64,000 nt of DNA from NCBI RefSeq assembly GCF_019112545.1, contig NW_025064899.1, forward strand, positions 761,364 to 825,363. Reading direction: 5' to 3'. The DNA is from Guyanagaster necrorhizus. Its lineage: Eukaryota; Basidiomycota; Agaricomycetes; Agaricales; Physalacriaceae. Position numbers and translations under genes: made by a program. Positions within the stretch are counted from its first letter, which is position 1; every line of letters begins with the position of its first letter. The notes under the pieces are model-generated. The model saw only the letters and a list, made by a program, of their open reading frames with translations, was not told the DNA's origin and did not search any database. Of this stretch, positions 49,200-59,589 are shown one piece after another.

Positions 49200-51440
49200 T
49201 GTGAAATTTGACCACTCTAAGTTACTCTCAGTTCTTCAGAGTTCTAAAGAATTGAATCCCAAGATGATACTGAGAAGAGTGGACATTATCCTGCATGGCT
49301 AGTTATTTAACAAGTGCTTATTGACAGCACCAGAGACTTTACAGGCTGCTTCAGGACTCATAGCCTATATTAATGCTGGCCTTGCCCTTTCACCCTACTA
49401 TCATCTTTTTATCACAAATGACCCTCTCTCTGATGCTGATGAAAAAGGTATTTGGTCTTTGCTAGTTGAAGCAGAAGTGCAATGTGCTCTCTTTGAATCT
49501 GGACTTGAACAGGATGATCCAAAGATTATGGTGAAATGTGACCAGCTCTGCATCTATACCACTGCTCTTAGATCTGCTATTTTTCTGATCTAGTGTGTAC
49601 TGTCAGAAATCCTAATGGAAATCTTTCTGGTGAAAGAAAAATGAGATTCACCATACTATAACATCTTAGACAAGCATACAAGACTATGGCTCATTGCAAA
49701 AGTTTGCAGAAGATGGCAGGATATAGCTTTATCTTGTCTCTAGCTGTGGTCATTATTTTTGCTGCTCAAGGACTATGATAGAATGCAATACTTGTTAGAC
49801 TCAAGCATTATGTGAATCAATTACACATGATAAATGACTGCTACCTCACACTTTGGGTAAAACAATCAAGTCCACTGATGTATAATCAGATTAGTGTGTC
49901 ACAAGGCCTGTGAGATTGGCTTGAAGGTAGAATAAGATGAATAAACTTTAGCTTGAAGCTGGGGATTACCAGCAAGAGTGAGCCTCTTAAATACTGTACA
50001 AGTCTGATTCTAAATATACTGCTACTAATTGTGCATTGTTGAGTCTTTTGTGCCCATCATCCTTAGGTGTCATTACTATACATAAAAGAGTGATTGTGTA
50101 TTGTTGGGCAATGCTGTTGCATCAAAAGACAATGACAGACTTGGCTTGTTAGTGACTAAGCTTCATCCCACAGTCTTAAGCACCTGTGTTAGTGCTCTGA
50201 CTAAGCATAAATAGAGGTTAATTTGAGAAAGAAAATAGAAAAATCATAACAATACTACTCTGGGAATCAAGGTTATTGTGGAATTCTTGGCATGGTCCTT
50301 AATCTTGATAAGCTCTCAGAACAATCTTCTGGGAATCTTGTAAAAATAGCAGAGAATGCTCTCAAATGTTCTGCAACCACTCTGTTGACTGTTTATCTTG
50401 TTCTTTCACTGTCAACAAAATAGGATGATAGAGAATGCTTAGATTGGGTGTTAGCTATCATAGTTTAGCATTCACAATAATAGAAGGATATAATGATCTT
50501 AGCAGAGAAAAGTGTCATGTTCTCTCTCTTTCAAATACATAGTAATCTCTCATTATTGAACAAACTGTGACTTTACTATTTGAACAACACTGGACTTGTT
50601 TTCTCTGGATTTGCAAATATAGTGGTATGCTTTCCAAGACTATCTATGCTGGTATGATTCCACAAATCAGATCATTTTGCATCTCCAGAATTCAATCATG
50701 CCTCTGCTCAATAATGATAATGTATTCAAAGTGACACACTCAGGCTGCAGTGAGACCTGCAATGCTGAAAATCCAACTCTGAATGAAAGCTCTATGGAGT
50801 TTAGGATAAGAATTTATCTTCTCTCCACAGATGAGAGTGGTGCCCTTAATTTTATGTCAAGAAAGTTGGTGATCCAAGCTATTAATATCCAAGATGCATA
50901 TCTGTATCATCAGCAGCCATCTTTGGAGAGCAGGTTTGAAGAATAGAAAGACATAGTATGCATCTAATGCTACTACAGATGCCCACAAAACATTCATGGT
51001 TGTTTAGAGACTTTCTAGCATTTACTATAGAAGAAATGTCTTTCCTGTATGCAGCAGTACTGAATTATCTCTGAAAGAATCTAATGGGTTTGGGAGCAGA
51101 TAGACAATATCATTTTTGGAGAACAGGATTATTCTGATTCATTAGCTGTGGTAGAGTCAGAGAAACAGGTTTCATACAGTGTTAGTGGTAAAAAAGTGCT
51201 CAGATAGAATACTCACATAGTCTTCAAGAAGTTGCTGATAGACATCGCATCTGTAGTTCTTGAATATGTAAACCAAGTGCACTAATATATGGACTGAGCA
51301 AGATTCAACCATACTTTGTGTTCTCCCATCTGCCAACAGTACTGGTTTCTCAAGTTTTTGGATGTCTTTTCACAAACAGATCTCAACTTTGAAGCCAAGA
51401 ACAAGATCATATAAGGCAGCAGGCTTGAATATCCAACTAT
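49200..51440 (+). pseudogene. F-box-like protein pseudogene split by a solo LTR
   Basis: Before the LTR the frame gives QAASGLIAYINAGLALSPYY, LSDADEKGIWSLLVEAEVQC, LYTTALRSAIFLI-like text and CVLSEILMEIFLVKEK, then WLIAKVCRRWQDIALSC. The last two are the VPxEILxEIF and VCRRWRxIALS hallmarks of Agaricomycete F-box-like proteins. After the LTR the LRR-like part continues (SGNLVKIAENALKCSATTLL, SLFQIHSNLSLLNKL). Numerous stops sit where CGA/CGG-type or TGG codons are likely. Such proteins recruit substrates to SCF ubiquitin ligases; this copy is dead. Confidence 0.65.
49793..50251 (-). repeat. Solo LTR of the Gypsy family, with 5-bp target duplication
   Basis: 459 bp, beginning TGTTAGACTCAAG and ending ATAACA on the plus strand. 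This gives TGTTA...TAACA termini, and it aligns along its length to the LTRs at 51447 and 59051. It is flanked by ATACT on both sides (49788-49792 and 50252-50256), a perfect 5-bp duplication. No internal element sequence adjoins it, so it is a solo LTR left by LTR-LTR recombination. Confidence 0.88.
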
Positions 51441-51446
51441 AGTCAG

Positions 51447-51906
51447 TGTTAGACTCAAGTGGCACATGATCAAAACACATGATAAACTAGAGTGGTTTCA
51501 CATTTGAACCTTTCACTAGAGTTCACTTTATTGTGCTTTGTTGACTGAGTGCTTCAAGGCCTTTGCAAGTATAGCTCAAGAGTAGAATGAGATAAATAAA
51601 CTTTAGCTCAAGGCTGAAGTTTAACCAGTGAGAGCAAGCCTTCTTATATACTGTACACTGTTGAACTAAATGTAAGGCTATCTATTGTACATCTCCAAGT
51701 CCTTGTGCCTATTATCCTTAGGTGTCACTATCATCCACAAAAGATTGATTGTGCATTGTTAAGAGCTGATTGCTTCATCAGAGGACAATGGCAGATTGGC
51801 TTGTTGTGCTGACTAAGCCTTTCCCACAGTCCTAAGTGCTGGTCTAGGTGCCCTGACTAAGCATAAATAGAGGTTAATACAAGGAAAAGATAGAAAAATC
51901 ATAACA
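51447..51906 (-). repeat. 3' LTR of the chromovirus
   Basis: Plus-strand reading starts TGTTAGACTCAAG and ends ATAACA. It contains the TATA-like site TTATATA (51644-51650) and the self-priming sequence at 51603-51615. Confidence 0.85.
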
Positions 51907-51925
51907 TTACCCCCTCTTTAAGACC
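51907..51925 (-). other. Polypurine tract of the chromovirus
   Basis: On the minus strand the bases just before the 3' LTR read AAAGAGGGGGTAA, a typical plus-strand priming tract directly abutting TGTTATGA. Confidence 0.75.
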
Positions 51926-51949
51926 ATTATTCTGATGGCTTAATTTAAA

Positions 51950-53290
51950 GATAATTTATAGTCATATATTGCATCATCAGCATTCATCTATTTCTCATTA
52001 ACCCATTGGTTAGATTCAGAGCTATAATCCTTCCAGCTAACCAGGTAATTGACCATTGTTGTAGTGCTGCCACTAAGAGCTCAGATCTTTCAGAGTTTGT
52101 GATTTAATATTTGATTGATCTTATAATGTTCTTCATTGTCAATCAGGTTGGGAGGAGAAGGAGATGGCCATTGTTGATTCAAGAAGATGGAGCCAATAAA
52201 GGGTGTCAGGAGTGATTCATTAAAAATATCATATATCTTCTAGTTGACTAGAAGATGTAACTTGTAGGCAGAGGCACTGACTTTGGTGGTGATTGTAAAG
52301 GAACCAGTATGTTTGTCAGCTAATTTCTGTTTTGGTTAGAGAAGATGCAGATTGATGGTGTCTAGCTAAACCTTATCATTAGTGTTATATATGCAGGTGG
52401 GTAAGCAGTGTTTGTCAAATTGCTTCTTCATAATGTTAGCTGCTTTTTCAAGGACAATATGGGTTTCTTCATAGACTTTAGTCATAGCAGTAGCAAAGTC
52501 AATGGAGGCAGGCATAGAGATATAAACTCATTCAGTATGAGAGATGTTGGGATGTCAGCTATGGCTGATGAAGAATGATATCTTTCCCATAGCAGAGTGG
52601 ACTCTATTGTTATATTGGAAGGCAGCAAGTGCTAGCCATTTAATCCAGTCATTTTGGCAGTAATTGATAAATAGCTGCAGGTACTTTTTGATCTCTTGGT
52701 TGACTCTTTCAGTTTGTCCATCTGTCTGCAGATGATAGGCCATCAAGGTGTTTTGTCAAATGTTAAGAAGGTGGTAAAGATCATCAAGGAATTTGAATAC
52801 AAATTATGATCCTCAATCTAAGATCATGGCTTGGAGCATATCATATTTGGTATACACTTCATTGCAAAGAATCTTTGCCCATCTTTCTGAAGTCAATTCT
52901 GTGAAGCACATGATTGAGATGATGGCTTTAGAGAAGCAATCAATGGTGATGATGATAGCAGCATAGTCATTGCATTCTGATAGTCCTGTGATCATGTCAA
53001 CAGAGATATGGGTCCATGGGGATTGTGGGACCACATTTGAGTAGAGTGGAGTGGTCCAGAGTTGAGTCAAGGTCTTCTCTCATTGGCATGTTTCACATCC
53101 TTTTACATACTTCTCAATGTTTTGATTCATCTTTGGCCACCAGTACTCACATAAGACTAATTTTTTAGTCTTGGCAATGCCTAGATAGCCAGTTGTTACA
53201 TGATCATGGCTCATAGTGATGATCTCACCATGAAGTTGTTTGTTCCTTGGTATATAGATCTGTCTATTATAATAGATCATCTCTCCTTCT
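51950..53290 (-). pseudogene. Integrase and chromodomain of the chromovirus
   Basis: The HHCC zinc domain is at 53280-53080 (MSHDHVTTGYLGIAKTKKLV to KYVKGCETCQ). The catalytic core follows (TPLYSNVVPQSPWTHISVDM, IDCFSKAIISIM, then HLQTDGQTERVNQEIKKYLQ and ALAAFQYNNRVHSAMG). The chromodomain is at about 52120-51960 (YLVSWKDYSSESNQWVNEK). Interruptions occur near 52800 and in the C-terminal part, so no active enzyme is made. Confidence 0.82.
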
Positions 53291-53679
53291 TGTGTTATTC
53301 CCTATTTATGATTGAGTGATAGAGCAATTCATTGATCCCATTTCCTATGATTCCTCATAGCACTTTTGATTCATTCATGGATCTCCTCCTCTATTGGCAT
53401 TATCATTGCCTGAAAATGTTCAGGTTTTAGCAATGTTACTCCTTCATTGTCATTCTCTCCCTGATCATGATCTGCTCATCAGCTGAGAAGGTCAGCCTTC
53501 TTGTTTGCTATTTCAGCCTTGTGATGCAGAGTGTACTGGTATTGGCTCAGTTTAGTCACCCAATATATTTGTCATCAATTAAGTTTTTGTGGTTGTCAGA
53601 AGTACCACAGATTCTGGTGGTCCATTCAGATCTCAAAGATCTAGGTCATGCTGATTAGATAATAGTGCCACTCCTCCAA

Positions 53680-55230
53680 AGTGAGTATTATCACTAATAA
53701 TTCTTTGTTGTATATTTTGTAGTTCCACTCAATGACTGTTAAGACCTTTGAGAGGAATGCTATTGGTCACCATTTCCTGTCTTGTTCTTGAGAGAGTACT
53801 GCACTGATGGCTCCTTCACTTGAGTCAGCCTTGACTCAGAATTTTCCCTTCTGCATTGGGATGATGAGGATCACATCCTTGGCTAGCTGCTGTTTTAGAT
53901 TATTGAATGCATTTTATTGCAATGGTCCTCATCCCCATGGTGTATTGCCAGTCAGCTGGATCATGAGTCATATGATCTTGCTCTAGTCTTGGATAAACTG
54001 GCAATAGAAGTTGGTGAATCCTAAAAAGGATTGGAGTTCCTTCTTCTTTGTCAGCTTCAGCCACTTGATTACTCCTGCCATCTTGATGGAATCCATGCAA
54101 ATACTTTCCTTGCTTATGATCACTCCAAGGTATTCTGTCTCTAATACCTTGAATTTGCATTTCTCCACTTTGAGGAATAGTTTGTGTTTCCTCATGAGAG
54201 CTAATACTTGTCATATGAGTTGACAATATTTGCTTCAATCCTTTGATATGATGAGAATGTCATCCAAATAGATGGTAACCTTCTCAATAGTGATGAGCTC
54301 AAAGATGTCATTCATCATCCACTGGAATGTTGCCAGAGAGTTGGTTAATCCAAAGAACATAACTATGGGCTTGAACAGCCCTTGATTAGTTTGAAATGCT
54401 GCTTTTCACTTGTTGCCCTCTTTGATCTGTATGTTGTTATAATCTCATTGGACATCCAGTTTTGTATAATATTTGGCCCCTCATAACTTGTTCATTAGTT
54501 CAGAGATCAGGAGGAGGAGATAACAATTCTTGATCATCATCTTGTTTAATTTCCAATAGTCTTGGACTAGCCAAAGCTTCTCATCCTTCTTTTTGAAGAA
54601 AAAGAATGACAAAGCCATCAGCAATTTTGAGGGTCAGATTCTTCTGCTGGATAAGTTTTCATCAAGAAACTTGTCAAGTTCTTGTTGCTTATGATTTCTA
54701 AGAGGATATGTTTTGCAATCAAAGTTGGTATTAGCATTCTGAATGAGCTTGATCACATGGTTTCAGGGTTTTGTTCTAGGAGTTCATCAAAGCTTTTCTT
54801 GTTGAATAGGTCCTGATAATCTCAGGCCCATTCTGGTACTATTTTCTTGAATGTCCTTTCTTCCTTCTTGGCATTGGCCTTTGCTGCTAAGTCATTAGCA
54901 TGATGTATAGCCTAAATATAGATTGCCTTTTTCAGGTTTACAGTAAGGATTGTTTTGTCATTTTCCATCTCCTCATCCCACTGGTCTTCTGAATCTTCAT
55001 CAGGTAATTTGAAAGGGATTTTCTGACATTTACATTAGGCAAAAGTGATTTGTCCAGTTTTTCAGTTGACCAGTGGATTATATCAGATCAGCCAGTCATA
55101 GCCTAGGAATATCTCCTTGGTTTTCAGGTCAATAATGGCTAGATCAATTTGCTCAGAGTGGTCTCCAATTGTGAGCTGGAGCTCAACAAATTTGGTGATC
55201 AAGCTGGCTTGATTCTTTGTCCTGTCAGCA
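53680..55230 (-). pseudogene. Protease, reverse transcriptase and RNase H of the chromovirus
   Basis: Protease-like text with IFLGYDWLI lies near 55100. The RT has MFFGLTNSLATFQWMMNDIF near 54350, the intact YLDD box at 54270-54259, then KHKLFLKVEKCKFKVLETEY and FLGFTNFYCQFIQD. RNase H follows with ADSSEGAISAVLSQEQD and NYKIYNKELLVI around 53850-53720. Stops interrupt every domain. Confidence 0.82.
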
Positions 55231-55869
55231 TTATAGACTGGTATAAGAATGACCATGGTCTGAGTAGGAAGGTTGTGCTTGTTGATGAAAGAAAGTGAAA
55301 AGATGCCGAGCCCTAGAGTGGCTCAATAAACTACATAGACTCTGAAGATATATCTGATGAACCAAGACCCCAGAGTGGAACTTATCCATCAAGGCTCAAA
55401 TTGAGACCTTAACTAATTGATCTATCTATGCAGTCACTACTCTGATTGACAGCAGCTGCACTGGCAGTTCAATCAACTATGCTTTATTTCTTTAATCACT
55501 TCATCAATAACCTCTTCAGCTTGGGTCTTGTGTACTCAGTTTTTGAGTACAGCCTTTGCCTCTTCTTCAGTGGTTGTATTTTTGATGGCTTGCTATGTCT
55601 ATTTGGTGTCAAATGATTTGAGCCACCCATTGGGAGTCTCTCCTCCTGTTTAGCCTATAGGCAATTGAGTTTTCTTGGTTGGTCTTTTCAGTGTGAGTGC
55701 AGTAGACAGAGAAGGGGGTATATTTGAATGTGTGGTTAATTTAGATATAGAAGTCCCTACAGACGTACTATCATTCCATCCTACAGCTATTGGTTGCACA
55801 CTGTTCTGTCCAGCTGACCCAGTGAGACTATTTACTGGTCAGCCCTGTCTTTTACTTCTTCTACCTTTG

Positions 55870-57610
55870 TCTTAGTGCCAAGCTCTTCAGCTTCTTTCTG
55901 CAACTTGGTGATCTGTGCCCTAATATCTTCTCAGATTCTCTTTTTCTTTGGGCAGTCCTTTGATATGTGGCCCTTCTGCCTACAGTTGAAGCACTTTCCC
56001 TCCTTCTTTAGTCAGTCTATATCCATTGGTTTGCTGATTCCCATATATGTAGTGCTAGTTGTTGGTGTGTCAGATTTGATCTGCCCTCCAGATTTTGAGA
56101 TTGAAGTTGTTGATTGGCTTGGCCTCTTATAGTCCTGAAGGTTCAACTGTTTCACCTTCTGTTGCTGTCATTCTTTATACATTTTGATAATGCATTCCTT
56201 CCACTCATTGTATCTCTTTGGAATGAACTTGCCAATATCTGAAACCATCTTGATATAAGAAGGCAAGGCCTCTCATTTGAGTGCCTCCATCATTCTTCTG
56301 TTGTCAGCTATATCATTCTGAAATCCAGTGAGTTTGGCAAGCCACTCTAGCTCATTAGAGTACTCTGTGGCTGTCTTATCACCTATCTTGAATTTCTTGA
56401 TCTTTGATTTGTAAACTTTTTGGATGACAGAATTAATAAATTTGTCATTGAGCATCTGCTTAAAGATAGGTCATGAGGAAAAATGATGGTGCTGGTGGAT
56501 AGTGGAATAGAAGTTGGGCAAGATCAGAATCCATCACATTTTTACTTTGTCCTCAAGATAGAAGGCTACAAACACAATCTTGTTCATGTTGTTGCTCAGA
56601 TACATGATATAGACTTCGAAATATTGTTTGCAGTCTATAAAGAATCAGTCTATATCATCAGAAGCACCCTTGAAGAGATGGAGTTTCTGGAGTAAGTCAG
56701 GTTTACATTGAAGTACTGCAGCATTCTCTGGGAGTGCACCCATCAGATTGGGCCATTGGTCAAAAGACAGGTGCTGTCATTCAGTTGGTGGTCCAGAGAA
56801 TGAATGGAGTGAATTGTCATCAGCCACAGGACTTTTCTGAGGGGCAGCTTTCTTCCACACAATTACTCTGTTTCACATGATAAATTCTAATTTTACTGCT
56901 TCTAGATCATTCTTGATTGGTTTCTTGCTAGTTCTGCTATCTTTGGCCTTGTTAGATAGAGGTTGTCCTCTGAATAGTCAGCTTCCTCTGCTGGTCTAAG
57001 GGTTACAGAAGCTGATAGGCTGGATGGCCAGCTAAAGTTAGGATCTCAAAAGCCAGATTGCCAATGATCAGATTGAAGAGGTAGTATATGAGTATTAGCT
57101 AGTGTCTGTTTGGATTGAGGGTGCCATATACACAGCTTGCTTCAGGGCCATGGACAAAGTCCATGGCATTGGCTGTATATCAAACTTCAACTTGTACTTT
57201 GGCAAGTTGGCAAGTAAATCTTTGGAATGTCTCCTGTTATAGCCAGAAATAGCATGTTTAGTGGTAGAATATTGTAAAATATCCTGCTGTTCCAACAGTT
57301 CTATATTAATATACTTTTGTCTCATATTAGATGTCAGCCACTTGGCATCTTGCTATAAGAATGTTATCTCTTCTTCATACAGATCTTGATATTCCCTCTC
57401 TCTGGCTCTTTGTATTTTTTCTTCCAGTGCTTCTTCATCTGTGTTCTTCTTGGCATATTTTATAAAATCTTTGAGCCTATAAGAGCCTTCCTTGTCATCC
57501 AGCTCAACATCATCCTCATTGCTCTCCTTGACCTTGCTGTCCTCAACAAGAGAGCTCTCAGGCTGATCATAAATAGATTGAATGGAGGCTTTGATGGTTG
57601 CCAGCAAGCT
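55870..57610 (-). pseudogene. Gag of the chromovirus
   Basis: The N-terminal part (57607-57095) is acidic and helical (VEDSKVKESNEDDVELDDKE). The capsid segment at 56455-56273 reads MLNDKFINSVIQKVYKSKIK. The zinc knuckle CFNCRQKGHISKDC lies at about 55995-55950. Stops and shifts separate the parts. An upstream frame near 58430-58150 (DEEPRELYRDTITARLDESR) may belong to the 5' end of the same polyprotein. Confidence 0.75.
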
Positions 57611-59036
57611 GGTTGTTGATTGAAGTGCTAGGCCCTACTTCAGAGGAGATAGTCTAAGTAGAAGGCTGGTTGACAGGTTGTCCAGCCCCAATATTAATGT
57701 TATATCAGCCTTCACTGCACACTCTTTGCTCCTCCAGTTTTCAGTGATAGATATGGAAGTTTCAGTAATACTGAAGATTGAGAAAGAGTGCTGCAACTCT
57801 TCCTTCCAAGAATCTCTGAAGGCTGTGGTCAGAGATGTGAGCATTTCTAGAGACTTGAAGCCCATAGGCATTAAGTATGAATTTAGCATGGGAGAGTATG
57901 ATGTCAGTATCAGTGATGCTGAAAGTTCTGATAGGAGAGGGATACATAGTGCATCTTCAGACCTTGCTGGCTGTGATGGCTTTAGCTGATCCTGCCCAGG
58001 AGTTGGTTTCACTCCTGGCCAGGATACTAGATTCTCTAAAGAGAGAGTCAGGGGTTCCAAGACTATACTAAGTGAGAGAAGCAGACTCCCAGGTAGCAGC
58101 TTCACAGAGTCACTGCTTCTATCACTACTGTCAGTTATATTCTTCTTCATGTCAAGTGAAAGCTTGGTCAGCTGCCTTTGACATATTGGAGGCAGGCTGG
58201 CTGTGGATCTGTCTGTTTGGATTAATGGTTTGGGGCTCTCCCTCTGGGACAAGCTGGATGCAAAGCCTTCTACTCTCATCAAGCCTAGCAGTGATTGTGT
58301 CTCTATATAGCTCCCTTGGCTCTTCATCATGCAAGTTGAAGTCAGTTATCTCACTACTATCATAGTTGATATGGACCAATGAGGTGAGACTTCTGATGGA
58401 TATAGTATAGAGAGAGTTGTATCTTAAGTTCAATGAAACACTTTAGAGTCTTGAAGCTACTCTAGGAGCATCAAGGAAGTCCTGAGCATAATCTCTAATC
58501 CTAGATTCTTTTGAGGCAGTGGAAGAGTTAGAGGATGATAAGTCATTAAAGAAGTCTGAGAGGAGGTCCTCATCCTCATGATCAGGGATGGAGGGTGGGA
58601 TCCATAGGTTCTGAAAACCCATGAGGCAATTGTTTCTGTTTCAGCTGTCTAGTCATTTGGGTCAAGAGAGGTATCTGTGTCTTTCTTCCTTCTGAATGTT
58701 TCTCAGATGCAGGCTGCTAAGCCTGGCTTCAGGTATGATTCTGAATGAGAGCTGGAAGGATGTTCTTGCAGATTTGAGGATGTCATAGAATGATAAGTCA
58801 GGGGTTACATTTCATAAAATTTGTTGAATGTGTTAGAAGGCTTGATAGTGTCTGACTATCCAAGCAATTACTGATTGTCTTCTTTGACAAAGCTGTATGA
58901 TCATGAGTAAGCCTAAAAGTGTTCTGATGGCCACTAGTAGCTTAAAGAAGTTGTAGATGAGAGTGTCTGATGAGATGTTGGCTGGTAGTATTTAGTTTCC
59001 TTTGTGCTTATCATGTATAAAGAAAGAGAAGCTTCA

Positions 59037-59049
59037 AGCTTCAAGCTAA
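59037..59049 (-). promoter_or_regulatory. Self-complementary primer-binding site of the chromovirus
   Basis: Sense strand TTAGCTTGAAGCT, one base inside the 5' LTR. It is the exact reverse complement of AGCTTCAAGCTAA in the solo LTR (49948-49960) and differs at two bases from the equivalents in the flanking LTRs. It shows no likeness to a tRNA 3' end. This points to Tf1/sushi-type self-priming. Confidence 0.7.
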
Positions 59050-59050
59050 T

Positions 59051-59510
59051 TATTAGACTCAAGCAGCATATGATCATAAACATGTGATAAACTGATGTCA
59101 CTTCATGTTCAAGTGTTCTATCAGAGTCCCCTTATGTGAATATTGATTGTTATATGTCAAGGCCTATTACAATTGGCTTAAGAGTAGAATAATGTGAATA
59201 TAAACTTTAGCTCAAAGCTAAGATTTAACCAGCAAGAGCAAGCCTTCTTATATACTATACACTGTTGAACTAAATATAAGGCTACCTATTGTACATCTCC
59301 AAGTCCTTGTGTCTATTGTTCTTGGGCATCACTATCATCCACAAAAGATTGATTGTGTGTTGTTGAAAGCTGGTCACTTCATTAAAGGACAATGACAGAT
59401 TGAATTGTTATGCTGACTAAGCCTTTTCCACAATCCTAAGTGCTGGTCTAAGTGCCCTGACTAAGCATAAATAAGAGTTAATATGAGAGAAAAATAGAAA
59501 AATTATAATA
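59051..59510 (-). repeat. 5' LTR of the chromovirus
   Basis: Aligns to the LTRs at 51447 and 49793. The outer ends are decayed (TATTAGAC and ATAATA instead of TGTTAGAC and ATAACA). TATA-like TTATATA lies at 59248-59254, 35 bp upstream of the self-priming sequence (59207-59219) in the sense direction. Confidence 0.82.
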
Positions 59511-59589
59511 CTATGTTTACTGAGATGTGAGTCTATGGGGACTGTGAAACCTTATTTGGATGGAGTGGCATAGCCTGAGATTGTGTTGA

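Larger units (their letters stand above)
51447..59510 (-). mobile_element. Full-length Ty3/Gypsy chromovirus, minus orientation, degenerate
   Basis: About 8.06 kb bounded by ~460-bp LTRs. Reading the minus strand from high to low coordinates, the order is LTR, primer-binding site, gag with CCHC knuckle, protease, reverse transcriptase, RNase H, integrase, chromodomain, polypurine tract, LTR. The RT-RH-IN order places it in Ty3/Gypsy and the chromodomain in the chromoviruses. Many stops and frameshifts and near-absence of CG show long silencing. The 5-bp flanks differ (GTCAG at 51442-51446, CTATG at 59511-59515), so the two ends may not come from one insertion. Confidence 0.85.

Noticed and set aside
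57635..58330. 231-codon minus-strand ORF inside the chromovirus
   Set aside because: Its Leu/Ser-rich text is not protein-like and overlaps a better frame (DEEPRELYRDTITARLDESR). Few stops arise by chance in this biased sequence.
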